Shown: one piece after another, positions 1-11,511 of the stretch
How positions within the stretch are numbered: the first letter of the stretch is position 1
Layout of the letters: each line of letters opens with the position of its first letter
Source of the DNA: Podaxis mareebaensis
Taxonomy: Eukaryota; Basidiomycota; Agaricomycetes; Agaricales; Agaricaceae
DNA length: 30,074 nucleotides
Assembly (NCBI GenBank): GCA_018524725.1
Contig: JAEUWP010000354.1
Span: forward strand, 1-30,074
Direction of reading: 5' to 3'
Position numbers and translations under genes: made by a program
The notes under the pieces: model-generated
Database searches by the model: none
What the model saw: only the letters and a program-made list of their open reading frames with translations
Told to the model about the DNA's origin: nothing

Positions 1-81
1 AGCAGTAGGCGTGAAACTTGGTGTCCACTAATATACTTTGCACTTAAACAAGTGCATTTCGTCACTTCCTTCAACAAAATC

Positions 82-532
82 ATGACAGTTTCTACTGGCT
101 TATCCAATTCCTAGACCAAAACCCAGTGGCCTTTTCATTCACTGACCAGATTCAAGGACCCATCACCCAGGAAGAGTTCACCACCCGCCACCTCAATTGC
201 AGAGAGTGACTTGCAAGAAATGGAGTCCCTGATGTGCACTGAAGGTCTTTCTTTCCTCTCTTGCCTCATAGCTAGCCCCCCTGCTCCTACACCTCTTCCC
301 TTTCAAAATTTTTCCTCTATCTTTTCCCTCTGTGTCTTGCTAAGTTAGTCTATACTCTCTTCTCATTTCATTTGCCTCTAGTGTAGCTCCCCAGCTCCTA
401 TCCTCTTCTGCTTCTCTCCTTTCTTCCTATCTTTTCCTTTCTCTCTAGTTTCACTATTGGGACTGCTATCATGCACCCATTTGTAGTAGCTAGCTCTATT
501 GCAATAAATGTCGATTTAAAAAAAAAAAAAAA
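82..532 (+). mobile_element. 5'-truncated LINE copy (3' end of ORF2, 3' UTR, poly-A)
   Basis: The + strand encodes the last ~45 residues of the ORF2 protein of the LINE at 2437-9365, including the shared stretch FSFTDQIQGPIT, followed by a pyrimidine-rich 3' UTR. The shared 3' end (GGGACTGCTAT..., then GCAATAAATGT) runs into a 15-nt A tract at 518-532. The coding part carries an in-frame TGA and ends near 240. Homology starts near 82, so the copy is strongly 5'-truncated, as expected from incomplete target-primed reverse transcription. No convincing target-site duplication was found, and the left edge is approximate. Confidence 0.85.
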
Positions 533-1059
533 GGTTAATGAATCACTTCTGAGATGATGCATCAATCCCTTAGTTGGGTAGCCTTTCTTCTGACTTGGAC
601 TTCATCTGCTGAGTTCATAGCTGATCTAGGTCTTTTGGTACATAGTGACAGCTAAGCATACTACTGAACAAGATAATCCCTAGTGTCACTCACACAAGAA
701 AGGATCCTCATGAGAATGTGGTTGATAAATAATCCTCAGTAATATAATCCTGAATTCAGTAATAATACTGAATCAACAGTGTATGAATGCATCTAGTCAG
801 TACAGTTTTCCTGATCTAGGTGCCTAGACTATACTATTGGATCAATCCTTGTGAGGTGCATGAGGCTTCTTCTAGTGTGGGTTCATAGTCTGTTATTCTA
901 GCCATAAAACTTGATTTTATTATAACCTAGATACTGCTTTCATGACTGAAAACAGTTTAGGCCATAACACCACTTCAGCCAAGAAATCTTTTTTGCTCCT
1001 CAGGGTGGAGGACATAAGGGTTAGTCAAGATAAGTGAAAGCAGCCACACCAATGTCTTC

Positions 1060-1267
1060 TCTACAGACTCTTTTGTTTTCATCTCCCTATGTCTTACTTT
1101 GAACTTTCATTCATGTTGGTTGGGACACCTGTTTTCTTTTCCTCTGTTTCTTTTTCTCTCTATAACCATTGGGACTGCTACTGTGCACCTGTTTGTCATA
1201 GATAGAGTCTGTTCTTGTAGTAGATAATGTTTGCAGCAATAAACTTGGATTTTTTTTAAAAAAAAAA
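1060..1267 (+). mobile_element. Diverged LINE 3'-end fragment with poly-A
   Basis: The stretch ATTGGGACTGCTACTGTGCA near 1170 matches the 3' UTR signature of the LINE family in this window. The fragment ends with GCAATAAACTTGGATT and an A tract to 1267. It is more diverged than the copies at 82-532 and 21598-22425, with extra sequence between the GTGCACC and GCAATAAA motifs, so it is either an older copy or a related subfamily. No ORF2 coding sequence is recognisable. The left edge is a guess from the start of pyrimidine-rich sequence. Confidence 0.6.
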
Positions 1268-2012
1268 CATATCCACAGATCATATCAAAGGAGACTTCTT
1301 GTGTACTACCAGAGTTTACCTTCAGAGTAATGGCCTTATACAACAAGGTCTATACCTTTAGAGAAAACATCTAATCATATCACAATAGTCTACAACTACA
1401 ACAGTAAGTCATAGAAACTGAGAACAATTTAGAGAGCTTAGTCATCAGCAAATTGGCTTAAAATAGTTATTACATATTGATTTATATAATCCATCTGAAG
1501 AATAAAATAGACTATAATAGCTGGAAAAACATTCAATTGAGTAAGAAATGACATACAAACTTTTTGAAGGTATAACATCATTTACAAAACCTTATATTGG
1601 CTTATCACACACAAAACCTTATATTGCCTTTCCTATCACAAAAAAGGGTTCTGCTTGGAATGTATTAAATACAATCATACTTTGAGGATATACAGATGAG
1701 AACAAGCAAATACTACTAACTTCATACCTCCAAAACAGCTTATGAGACTTGTCAGATAACTCTGGGAGAAGACTCAGATTGGTGAAATAAGCTAAAAAAT
1801 GACTTTTTCCTGAGCACTTTAGTCTGGGCTGGAGAATAAATTGCATTTTCCAAGCTAGTGGCTTGATGGTTCCTCAAGAGTAAATTTTCTCCAGAATGCT
1901 CTCAATGAGATCTATCAATTGTGGCTACATTCATAAATTTTGAAGAGATTTGAAATAATGTTTGCCTCAACAGCACATAGGTCATATTTTATCACAGCAT
2001 AGTATCTAGAAA
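1268..2012. other. Gene-free AT-rich stretch
   Basis: No reading frame with recognisable protein features and no clear repeat structure is visible. The sequence is AT-rich and poor in CpG, like the neighbouring transposon remnants. The stretch 533-1060 is similar. Both are probably old, unrecognisable repeat debris. Confidence 0.5.
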
Positions 2013-2165
2013 GGTATGATGGTTCAACTGGATGAGTGCCATGATTCTTCCAGGAGGTTCTGGGTTTAAATTCCAGTCTGACCAACTAATTAGGGTGTGC
2101 TCTCTCAAATAGCTGAGTGGTGTGATACCATTCCAGTAGGTCCTGGGTTCAAATTCTAGACCAGT
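2013..2165 (+). repeat. Dimeric tRNA-derived SINE-like repeat
   Basis: Two tRNA-like units lie head to tail. Unit 1 (about 2013-2085) has a box-A-like GGTTCAACTGGATGAG and a T-arm/box-B-like CTGGGTTTAAATTCCAG whose ends pair. Unit 2 (about 2108-2165) has AGCTGAGTGG and CCTGGGTTCAAATTCTAG. These match the internal RNA polymerase III promoter of tRNAs, but the rest of the cloverleaf is degenerate, so this is not a functional tRNA gene. A similar dimer lies on the minus strand at 11362-11511. The 3' end of the element is not defined; 2166-2420 is AT-rich and unremarkable. Confidence 0.55.
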
Positions 2166-2420
2166 TAATTTTTGATGTCTCTCATTGTTGCTTTTCTATG
2201 ATGGCTTATGTGTGTACATATATCCACTATGTTGGCTGTCCTTGTATAGCCTGAAATGATTGTACAGTCCTAAATCCTTTTGTACCTTGCAAAATACCTT
2301 CCAGAAACATGGCCTTTTGTGGTATTTAGTATATTTTGATGTATATATTGACTGTTTTTGGTATATATAGTTTTGGCCTTTTTGCTGATGGTATTATGAC
2401 TTATTATCTAAATCACTTTA

Positions 2421-2436
2421 GTTGATAAAGACTTCT
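2421..2436. repeat. Target-site duplication of the LINE, left copy
   Basis: GTTGATAAAGACTTCT is directly followed by the T tract (2437-2449) that is the complement of the LINE poly-A tail. The identical 16 bp recur at 9366-9381, at the other edge of the element. Confidence 0.93.
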
Positions 2437-2739
2437 TTTTTTTTTTTTTAAATTCAACATTTATTGCAATAGACTAGCTACTACAAACGGGTGCACGATA
2501 GCAGTCCCAAGAGCCGAAACCTACAGTCAAGAAAGGAACAGGAAGAAAAGAGAAAGAGAAGTGAAAGGGGGAGTGAGGGAGCTAGCGAGAGACAACCAAC
2601 ACAAAATAGAGGGTACAATTACTCAAAGAGAGAGAGGAAAAGACGAAATTGAAGTGGGAGGAGAGGGAGGGAGCTAGCAAGAGGCAAGCGTACATAGGAG
2701 AGAGAGATAGAGAAAGAAAGAAAGAGAAAATAAACCCCT
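2437..2739 (-). other. LINE 3' UTR with internal duplication and poly-A
   Basis: The segment is strongly purine-rich on the + strand (pyrimidine-rich in the RNA). It contains two versions of a GGGAGCTAGC(A/G)AGAG block, near 2577 and 2670, and the truncated copy at 21598-22425 keeps a similar pair. It ends with GCAATAAATGTTGAATTT and then the A tail. The conserved terminal ~60 nt are the likely recognition site for the element's own reverse transcriptase, by analogy with other LINEs. Confidence 0.7.
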
Positions 2740-5700
2740 TTAGTGAACATCTGGAGTGCTGTGTAGAGCCAGCCTCTCTCGTCGAGTGAGCCGTCGAGTG
2801 TTGAAGTCCTCAAAAGTAATGGGTCCTTGTATCTGGTCAGCGAAGGAGAATGCCGCTGGATTTTCGCAAAGGAACTCGATTAGCCAATAGATATTCATAC
2901 AAATACCATAAGGCCGGTGATATAGGGGACAATGGTGAATGATGTGGTCCTGAGTTTCGAGTTCCTCGCCGCATGGGCAGGAGGTGATATAGCACCCTGG
3001 GAAGAAGTGCTGTCTGAAGGCGCCGATAGGCGTGTGGTTGGTCATGCAGCGGGTGAAGCACACGCAAAGATTGGGGTCGGCACCAAGTCCCGAGGAGAGC
3101 CAAGTGCCGCCGTTGGTGTATTTGGGTTCAAGAGGTTGATCCGCAGGGTTGGTAAGAGGAAGCCAATTGTGGCCTCAGTATTTGGGTGTGTTCATCATTT
3201 GCCTCCACATAGTAAGGCATTTAGTAGTATAATGGTTTCGAACGTAACCTAAAGAGGTGCAGATGGGGAACCATGGATTGTTGGGGATGCGCAGTGACTT
3301 GGTGAGGTTGTGTGCTTGAAAGTGAACCAACCATTTTTTGGATGAGGGGACTGACCAGAAGTGGACGTTGTTGAGGGGGGATGACGATAGCCATTCTCGG
3401 AGAAGAGGGATGACTGCTAGGGTGTCTTTGTGAGCACTGTGGGGGCCGTAATTAAAGAGATATTTGGCAGAAGAGATTGAATCGGTAAAGAAACAGATAG
3501 AGGAACAACCACGAGAAATAGTGAGAGAGATGGAAGAAAAGAGACCGAGGCGGATAGCATAGGATTCGGAATCAGAGGAGAGTACTTCCCCGCAGGGGCG
3601 AACGGAAAAAGAGAGAATGTCAGAAGCAGAAGAGCCAAAAACTAGGTAGGCAGAGGTAGCGGAGAGACACAGATTGAGGGGAACCGAACCATCAGAAGAG
3701 ACAACTAATGATACAGGAGAGGAGAAAGAAGAGTCCCTAGCTACATTGAGAGATTGAATGTATCTAGTTTTTACATTGTTATCGACGGGGGTAGGACATT
3801 GATGGAAGTGGATTTGTGAATCAAAATGGTCAAGGAGATGCTGACCTGGCTTGGCATTAGGGTGAAGGCAGTTAAATCGATCCGAGACTAATTGGGCGTC
3901 AGAAACAAAGTCTAGCACTGTGGATCAGGCTTTTGTAGAGCGTGTGTCAAGAGGGTCAACGTCACGTGTGAGGATTTTAAGGGGGTGGGAGGAGGGAAGA
4001 GTTTGGAAACGGAGAGAGCATCGTTTAGCGAGTTTGAATAAATGGAGTTGGATGGGGATGAGTCCAGCAATGGCCTCAACACCACCTGTGGGCATTGTAT
4101 GAAATGCTCCGGTGATCCAGAGGGTGGCTGACCGTTGCATTTGTTGAAGTTGTTTGATGAGGCCTTTATATCGGCCATTGCGATTGAACCATAGACGGAA
4201 TCCGTATATGGCGATGGGGACTACACAAGACCTGTAAAGAAGGCACTTATGTAGCGGGGAGAGTCCTCATATTGAGTTTCCGAGGAGGCGCATGCATTTG
4301 ACTGTAGATAGCGCCTTGGTGGAGTAATAATGGACGTGTTCTTTGAATGTGAGCGCCCAATCAAAATAGAATCCCAGGTATCTGAGATGACACTTGGGGA
4401 TGAAAGTGAGGCGGCCATCAGTGGGATGGTCAACTATGATGTGAGGGTTGGGTTCCACCCAAGGGCGGTTAGAGAAGTGGAAAGCCTCCGTCTTGTCGTG
4501 TTCAAGAGTGAGGCCCATAGAGGTTAGCAATTGTTCGCAACTGAGGTATACAGAAGCGAGTAGTTTACAGTTCGTGTAAAATGAGTCAGACTGGACAATG
4601 ATGAGACCATCGTCTACAAAAGAGAGTAATTTACACCTAGCATCATTGGAGAATTTATGAATGAAAGGTGAAAGGTAGAGAGCGGTTAAAATGGGAGATA
4701 AAGCAGAACCTTGTCCTATGCCTACAGAAGCAGGGAATGGAGGGGAAGAGACGTTGTTCCAGGAATACTTAGTGAAACAGTTGACTAAGTAATTAGAGAA
4801 AAAGGAAACTACAGAAGAGTGGAAACCGTGTCTTTTAAGAGTCTCGATCAAAAGAGAGTGGTTGATAGAAGGGAAGAACTGAGCAACGTCAAATGCGATA
4901 ATGCTCATTTTCAAGTTCTTTTTCCACCCATTATGAACCATGTGGGTGACAAATACACCAGCATCCTCAGTTGAGCGGTGGATGATGCCCCCAAATTGGA
5001 GGGGGTGGACTAAATCGAACTGTGTAGATTCAAATTGAAGACGATTAGAGATCATCTTCTCAATGAGTTTGCCTAGGGTGTTGAGCAAGACTATAGGCTG
5101 GAACATTTTGGGTATTGAGTAATGAGGTTTATTCGGTTTGGGAATGATAACTGAGGTAGACATCTTGAAATATTCTGGCCATGTGTGGAATTGAATACAT
5201 GTGGAGGCGAAGGATGTGAAGTTCGATTTGATGTCATCGTCAGACATGAGGAATTTGATGTGGGCCCACGTGAGGTGGTCTGGGCCCAGAGCAGATGAAT
5301 TAGCGCATGGAGATAAGGCATCTGTCAACTCCCTGGGAGAAAATGGAGGCCACGATCGCTCTTCCTGTTTAGGAGCAAATTTGGCCGAGTTGAGATCAAC
5401 AGGTCTGTTAGACGCCACGTTGTAAGTTTCATCCAGCGCTTTCCATAGGCTCTCTGGTTTGTCACATGGTTGTCCTTTGTGAAGGATGGATTGGGATGGG
5501 GGGAGGTTCTGTTTCTTCACCCATGACATTAAATCCCAAGGACGCCATTTCTCCCTCGAGATTTCCAATATCTTCTTATTGAAGAAAGCTCGCTTTGCTT
5601 TTCTAGTGGTTCATCTGAAGTTGCTCCAATTGCATTTAGTGCAGTGGGAATTGAAGGTATATAGGGCATCGGAGCATTGGCAGTTCCACCAAGGTTTCGA

Positions 5701-6672
5701 GCGACGACAAATCTTGACTTCTACTGTATTTGCATTCCATTCTTCGGAAACAATGTTAAAGATGGAAGACACATATTTATTGACATCGTCTGAAGAGTCA
5801 AAATTTGTGGGGAGAGCTTTGATGCATGTAGAGCAGTTGTATAGGAAGCGAGCTTCTTCTTCAGAATCTCTGGGTATGGTGTGTTTGGTGGTGATGGGAG
5901 TAACGGTGGATGACAACGGCATGTGCATAAGAAGAGGGACATGATCGGATCAGGATCTCCAATCATGTTGGTAAGAGTGTGTAGGGGCAGGAAGATCCGG
6001 CAGAGATACAGCAAAGATGAGATCGATCACTGTTGCAGATTTGTTAGGGTCATCAGGGAAGTGAGTGGGGGAGTATTGGATCAGAGTGGATCTGGTGAGT
6101 CCGATCGTGTCCATGATGTCGCACAGTAAATCAGCATGTGCAGAATGATGAGGTGAATTGTTATCCCATTCAGGAGATCTCATGTTGAAATCTCCTCCCA
6201 CATATCGGACGTTGCTGGGGAAGGAGTGAATACATGATTCTAAATAGTCTATGGAAGAAGAATCGTTTGTTTCGAAGTAACAATTAATGAAGTATTGTTT
6301 ACTGGGGATGGAAAGAGAGAACATTTGAAAGTCAGGGGATGAAATAATGTTTGGATGGGTGGTCAGGTTAAGTGACTTTAAAGAGTTGCATACATACGTG
6401 ATTACGCAAGGTTTGGAAATAGACTGGTCATGAAGTAATATCCAGTCTTTATGAATAGGTGGTCCTTCCATTGGATCTCCTTCAGAGGTTGATGTGGACA
6501 GAACATTGTGAATGAATCTGAAAGCAGGTTCTTGTAAACACAAAATATGAACATCTTTAAGAAGTGGCGAATTTAAGAGGAATTCTACTGTACTCCAGTT
6601 CTTTTGTACATTAAACGAACAAATTGAAATGGAAGATAGGGAAGCAGGGCTGTAACGAGATTGTTCAGACAT
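2740..6672 (-). pseudogene. LINE ORF2: endonuclease / reverse transcriptase / RNase H, five in-frame TGA codons
   Basis: One frame of 1,310 codons runs from ATG (6670-6672) to TAA (2740-2742). It is interrupted only by TGA codons at 5950, 5611, 4267, 3925 and 3175 (lower coordinate). Order of domains: exo/endonuclease (residues ~10-250; SICSFN, LCLQEP, GGDFNMRSPEWD, and SDHVPL directly after the first TGA); reverse transcriptase (~450-850; FDVAQFF ~594, GQGSALSP ~653, catalytic FVDD ~685); thumb region with WITGAFHT; RNase H (~990-1130; candidate acidic residues in SSDGS, SESYA and FFTDS); and a terminal CPCGEE...H...CP motif (~1232-1248). The protein would nick target DNA and copy its own RNA into it. 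Arginine is the likely ancestral residue at the TGA sites; for 3175 the copy at 22337-22339 has CGA. The ATG overlaps the end of ORF1 by 8 nt. Confidence 0.92.
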
Positions 6673-9271
6673 TGACAGCTCTTGTGTTGAAATCGGCCTT
6701 CGCTTTTTCCGTCTTCATCTCCTTGAGGCAGTTTATAATCCATTCTTTGTCATATCAGTGACGGAAGAATGGGCATTTATCGCTATTCACGTGGTGATCT
6801 TTGGAACCACATGACAGGCAGTTAAATGAAGTCACGTGAGGGCATTCTGTGACATTGGTGGGTGTGGGGGGGCGAGGATTAGGTCCAGGCTTGCCGCGAC
6901 AGCAGTACCCATCGCGACAGTGATTATTAGTGTGATGAGGGTCACCGCATATGGCACATCTGGGGTTGCGTGCTCTACACAGATGAGTGGGATGACCCCA
7001 TCTCCAACAATGATTGCACAGAGGGCTGGCAACCCTCATGCTCGCTCCATGGAAGGTACACACTCTGTTCTCAAAGAGAATGGTGTGATTGATATATAGT
7101 TTTGCCCTTGAGGCTGTCTGAGAGTCCCAAAGATCGAAGAAGAGGATGGCCAAGTCTGAGTGAGGTGACACTCGGCAAAACCTTGGTTTGCCAACAAGGT
7201 GGTTGACGATGTCAGCATAAGGGGAGGCATCGATGGCGGGTTTGATGTCATCGGCTGTGAAGGGGGTACCATTCTCCTTGAAGTATGGAAGATTGGTAAG
7301 CTTGATGAACAATTTAGACATCGGGAGGGACGGATTAACCGCATTCCTGATCTCTGGAGTGGCGAATGATGACCGGTTAGAGTCGGCTATGCCTTTTTTA
7401 ATGGCATTCAGTTCGGCCTCAGTAGCGACAGCACTGGTATTGAGCCAAAGGGTTCACTCATTTTTCTTTGCAGATTTGACCCGAAGGGGAAGACCTTTCT
7501 GGTGGAGTTCATTGTTGCAACATCTAACAACAAGGTCGAGTGATGTGATCATAAGGTGGGTAAAAATGTCGTTGAATGGGACAACTACGTTTTTCCGGGA
7601 GGGGCCTTGAGTGGCCTTGGGTTGTGACGAGTGCGGAGATGACGAGGAGGAGGAGGACTTGGGAGCAGGAGATTTGATGTCTCCTGTGTTACGTAAGAAA
7701 TTAATGACATCGACCAGCGACATCATTGGGAATTGGTTTTGGAGAGCTGCATATTTTTGCAGTTCATCCACTTTAAGGGGGGTTTGAGAGGCCGCCTTGG
7801 AGTAAGACGTCCTCTGAGTGGAAGGAGATGGCGCACCTGACCTGTACTGAGGTTTGGTGGCCTTGTTAATAGGGGGAGGAGTAGATGAGGGAGGGGGGAG
7901 GGGAGAAGGGGGATGGGTAGCCTTAGGAGGGAAGGCAGGGGCCACAATAGGCTTACGCTGAACAGGAGCGGCTATTGTTTTACGAGGCGCCTGGCAACGA
8001 TTGACCATTGACCAGGTGCTAGGGTTAGGGTTAGCCTTTTCCTGGCTGGATGGACCAGGAACGGCAGGGACAGTGGGTTGACTGGGAGAGGGAGGGAGCA
8101 TGTCAGCATCAATGATATTAGACGAGGACTCACCATGTTTATTGGGGTCAGCGGGCAGAAGGAGTGAAAGGGCGATTGCTTGTGCAGTGTCCTTAGCGAG
8201 TTGCGAATCTGAGCCCTGGAGTATCCCAAAGGCATCAGGAGTGGAAGAAGGGGAAGAGCCCTGGAGTATCCCAGAGGCGTCTTTGGGGGAAGGGGAGGAC
8301 ACTGCCAGTGCTTTTTCAGCCCGATGTTCTTGACGATGCCCAGTTGACATGGGCGTGGGGGTAGGAGAAAGAGTATGAGAAGGAGGAAATTGCATGGAGA
8401 TGGCATCGTAAAGGCACACGCTGTGGTTGTTGAATGGAACAGATTTGTTCCTGAGTTGCTCAGAATGAGCGATTGTCTGCATTAGATGAACAAGGGACGA
8501 GGTTCCCTTGAAAGTGGAAAAGTCTCCTCTGTTGTTAGCCCACGAAGAGAACCAGCTGGAGGTATAAGAGATGAGTGCTGTCATGAGGCTGAGTGCTTTC
8601 AGATCAGATGTGGAAGTGATGTCAATGTTGCCAAAGATGTCACAAAGAGAGGAATGGATTGCTGACCAATCTGTTCCACGGGACGCAGGGTTCTCACCAT
8701 GAGGTTGGGTGGTGGTAGGAGGAGATATGGGGGTGAAGGTAGGGAGTGATGGAAGAGGGTCAGAAGGTTGGGACTCATCCCATGCAGCTCCTGGAGTAGG
8801 AGGGATATAACTGTATGATGATGCGATAGCTTGGGAAGGGGTTAAGACCCGATGAGAAGAGGGAGCAATCTCTGGTGACATATCACATTCCTCATGGACC
8901 GGTGCGAGGGAATGTGCAATGGACTTGGGAGTGGAAACATCTCCTTCAGATTGGGAGTCATATTCCTCTTCACTAGCATGGGTGACAATGGCAGCATCAT
9001 CATCATCGTTTAATTTGAAGCTTTTATGGGCTTGTTCAGAGAGCATACGATCTGTCGAGATAGACTGCTTGCCGAGCGATGGAGAAGGGGAGGGAGGACA
9101 ATGAATGAAGTTGTCATTGTCTTGAATGTCGTTAAATGGGGCGCAAGAGGCAGCCCGAGGTTGGGTAGTGGAGGGCACCAAACTGGCGCTTGAGCGACGA
9201 TGACGAAATAGCTTTGAGGTGGCCTTCTGCAGAACACCAGAAGTACCCGAAGGGCCTTTGGAGTCTGCCAT
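6665..9271 (-). pseudogene. LINE ORF1: gag-like nucleic-acid-binding protein, two in-frame TGA codons
   Basis: The frame opens with ATG at 9269-9271 and stays open for 868 codons to a TGA at 6665-6667, apart from TGA at 7454 and 6755. The first ~600 residues are low-complexity, rich in Ser, Pro and Thr. A more folded-looking region (~650-745) follows, possibly RRM-like. Then come three zinc knuckles (~752-820), such as CNHCWRWGHPTHLC and CAICGDPHHTNNHC, both C-x2-C-x4-H-x4-C. This is the layout of ORF1 proteins that coat LINE RNA. The TGA at 6755 falls within the conserved-looking tail after CPFF, and the frame continues for 29 codons beyond it, so the natural end is most likely 6665. There the stop overlaps the ORF2 start (ATGTCTGA), which suggests translational coupling. 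Confidence 0.85.
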
Positions 9272-9365
9272 AGTGAATTAGGACTGAAATCTGTATTCCT
9301 TGTACTACGAATAACTGTTCCACGAAGTTGTAGGTGGTGGTTACTGAGAAAGGAAGGTGATGGCT

Positions 9366-9381
9366 GTTGATAAAGACTTCT
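9366..9381. repeat. Target-site duplication of the LINE, right copy
   Basis: The 16 bp are identical to 2421-2436 and mark the 5' end of the LINE at 9365. The duplicated sequence contains no CpG, so it could stay identical even if the element has been decaying at CpG sites. Confidence 0.93.
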
Positions 9382-11270
9382 ATTGAGTCTCCACCTAACA
9401 AGTAAAAATGATGGTTTCTACTTGAACAGTGTTGAGGGTTTATATACTACAGGACATGTACTTAAATATATCTACCCTTGAACTATGTATAGTTGCCATG
9501 GGATGTCATGAGAAACTTCTAAGATTAATTGAGCTTCCTCAGGCACTGAGGCTCAACTTGGGACCTGACTCAAGAATTAGAAAAGTTTAATAGTTCTAAG
9601 ATTAGAATCAAAGAACTTCTTGAAGCTTCTTGATGGGAAATTCATCTTAAATATAGAAGCTTCTTTACTCATCTTCAGAACTAAGAATAGTTGAAAACCT
9701 AGAAGCCTAAATATCTCTTTATAAATAGATCAACTAGTTATAAAGCTATTCTTAGCAAACTTTGAGAGGTTATAACACTTCAGGAAATACAAGTACAAAT
9801 AGAAGAAAAGAAATTCAAAACTAGAGATAAAGAAAACATAATTGTGAATAAAATATTCAACTTTTGATGTATTTTCATAACATGTGTTATAAGGTAGAGG
9901 CAAGCCATACTCATCCAATGTGACCATCAGTGACAGGGTTGTTGGCAGAATTCACATGGTCACAGTCATGGTTTTTCATGCAATGTATGAGTGACACAAC
10001 TCAAAGAGTATAAGTATACAATACATAGAATCTGGAGATTTGTCTACATTGTCCAAAAGTAAGATTACCTTTTGTCTGAGTTGCTTAGGTCCTCAATTTC
10101 TGGATCTGTGATGGGGCCAGGTGAAGTCATCTGGTGTGAGTGTGTGCTTTCTTTGTTTTAGTGTAGATACAAAGGTTACTCATTTTGGCTCTCTTCATTG
10201 GCCTGGGCATGATAATGTTGCAATGTGTCATACTGTATGGATGCAGCTTACTATGACAGAGTGTGTAGCTTGTCATGTGTTTTCAGGACTTAACTTCAAA
10301 ATTCTACTCTAACACAACCAAGAAGAAGTTGCAAAATCTGCACCCATCAAAATTTAGAGGAGATCATTCCCTACATTTTGATGGGCATAGATTCTTTGTA
10401 AATGAAGTGTAGCACTTGGAGTAGGATTTACAGTCAAATGCCATGCAAAATCATGCTGGATCATGTGACATTGGTGTTGAGGAATTAATCAGCATGAGAC
10501 ATATGCATTCACTTGCCATCAGCAGAACATGCTGAATCCTCAACTGATACACTCTGCAATGACCAAGCAATATAATTTTTAGATACTTCCATAACTTCAT
10601 ACTATATTTGGATTAATCCATTTATACTTATATACTTCCAACTCATACATAGACATATGGCTTGTTGTAGTATTACTCATATCCTCATAGTTTGACATAG
10701 GATTACACATTGTAGAAACAATCCATGCTTCTAATGACTCCTGATACATACAATAGAGTCATGTTATTCATTTATGGTTAACCTTATGACTTTTACATGC
10801 TTTTACAATGTTGTATGCACATTTATGTTTACTGTACCCTATGCCCAATCTCCAGTAGTACCTACAGTATTTAAACCATCATGTAGTAGCATACCTTCTT
10901 CACTGGAGTTCCAACTTCCTCATCTAACACTTGCTTCACTCTAAAGAACTCAACCATACCTCACTACTCTCAACTTGGTATCCACTTTCAAAGTCTTGAT
11001 AACTGTCCATTCCTGCTCCTCAATAACTGGAATCAAAACATCACAGTTCCCTCAGATAGTGAGTAACTGGTTTACCCTCCACTGATGCTATGCTAGTGTA
11101 GCAGCAATGTCATTCCATCAGTAAAAAGGCTCAGACCTGTCAAGGTCATACAAGTCAGGATAAGGACTACAAATTATGTCCAAGCACTACCAGTCATGGC
11201 TTCTGTCAAATCTGAATGCATACATACCAAATGTTATATGAGCTTACTATATCAGGGGATGAATACAAGG
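9382..11270. other. Gene-free AT-rich stretch
   Basis: No convincing gene is visible. Short open frames exist on both strands, but none shows protein-family features, splice signals or codon bias. The sequence is CpG-poor and AT-rich, consistent with old degraded repeats. A short phrase, GGTCATACAAGTCA, near 11140 recurs near 12047, which hints that parts of this stretch and the next share an old repeat. Confidence 0.5.
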
Positions 11271-11330
11271 CAGTCCCACCATGTCCAAAGCATACCAGGT
11301 AGTCCCATCATGTCTGAAGTATACCAGGCT
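11271..11330. repeat. Two-copy ~30-bp tandem repeat
   Basis: Two adjacent units share the pattern AGTCCCA(C/T)CATGTC...A(A/G)(A/T)GTATACCAGG-like with a few substitutions. They lie just outside the SINE-like dimer and may be part of its 3' tail, since that element reads on the minus strand. Confidence 0.5.
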
Positions 11331-11361
11331 TACCATCAGTTACAACACCAAAATTTACTAA

Positions 11362-11511
11362 ACAGGAGCTTGAACCCCCAACCTTCTGGAGATTTATCCC
11401 AACACACCTCTATTGATTTATGAGGTGCATTAGAATTGGCCAGACCAGGACTTAAACCCAAGACCTCCTGGGAGTAGCCAGACAATTACCCAGTTGAGCT
11501 ATCAGGGCTTA
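11362..11511 (-). repeat. Dimeric tRNA-derived SINE-like repeat
   Basis: Reading the minus strand, unit 1 (about 11511-11438) has TAGCTCAACTGGGTAAT, a close match to the tRNA box A, and GGGTTTAAGTCC, a box-B-like T arm. Unit 2 (about 11412-11362) retains a box-B-like GGGTTCAAGCTCC. The arrangement, with two tRNA-like halves joined by ~25-45 nt of AT-rich linker, is the same as at 2013-2165, so both are probably members of one SINE family. The cloverleaves are too degraded for a working tRNA. Confidence 0.55.

Larger units (their letters stand above)
2437..9365 (-). mobile_element. Full-length Tad-like LINE (non-LTR retrotransposon), inactivated
   Basis: This 6.9-kb element reads on the minus strand: short 5' UTR (9272-9365), gag-like ORF1, ORF2 with apurinic endonuclease, reverse transcriptase, RNase H and a C-terminal Cys/His motif, a purine/pyrimidine-biased 3' UTR, and poly-A. 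It is bounded by a perfect 16-bp target-site duplication (2421-2436 and 9366-9381), so both ends are fixed and the copy is complete. Zinc knuckles in ORF1 and RNase H in ORF2 fit the fungal Tad1 clade; the clade is inferred from domain order, not from a tree. Seven in-frame TGA codons and no obvious frameshift interrupt the two ORFs, so this copy should not make its proteins. Two truncated relatives lie at 82-532 and 21598-22425. Confidence 0.93.

Noticed and set aside
2013..2165. Functional tRNA genes
   Set aside because: Box A and box B resemble tRNA, but the acceptor and anticodon stems do not form well and the two halves are tandem and degenerate.
2932..3252. + strand open frames inside the LINE (also 4330-4527, 5486-5944, 6836-7099, 7233-7610)
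   Set aside because: They are antisense to conserved RT, RNase H, endonuclease and gag coding sequence and have no features of their own.
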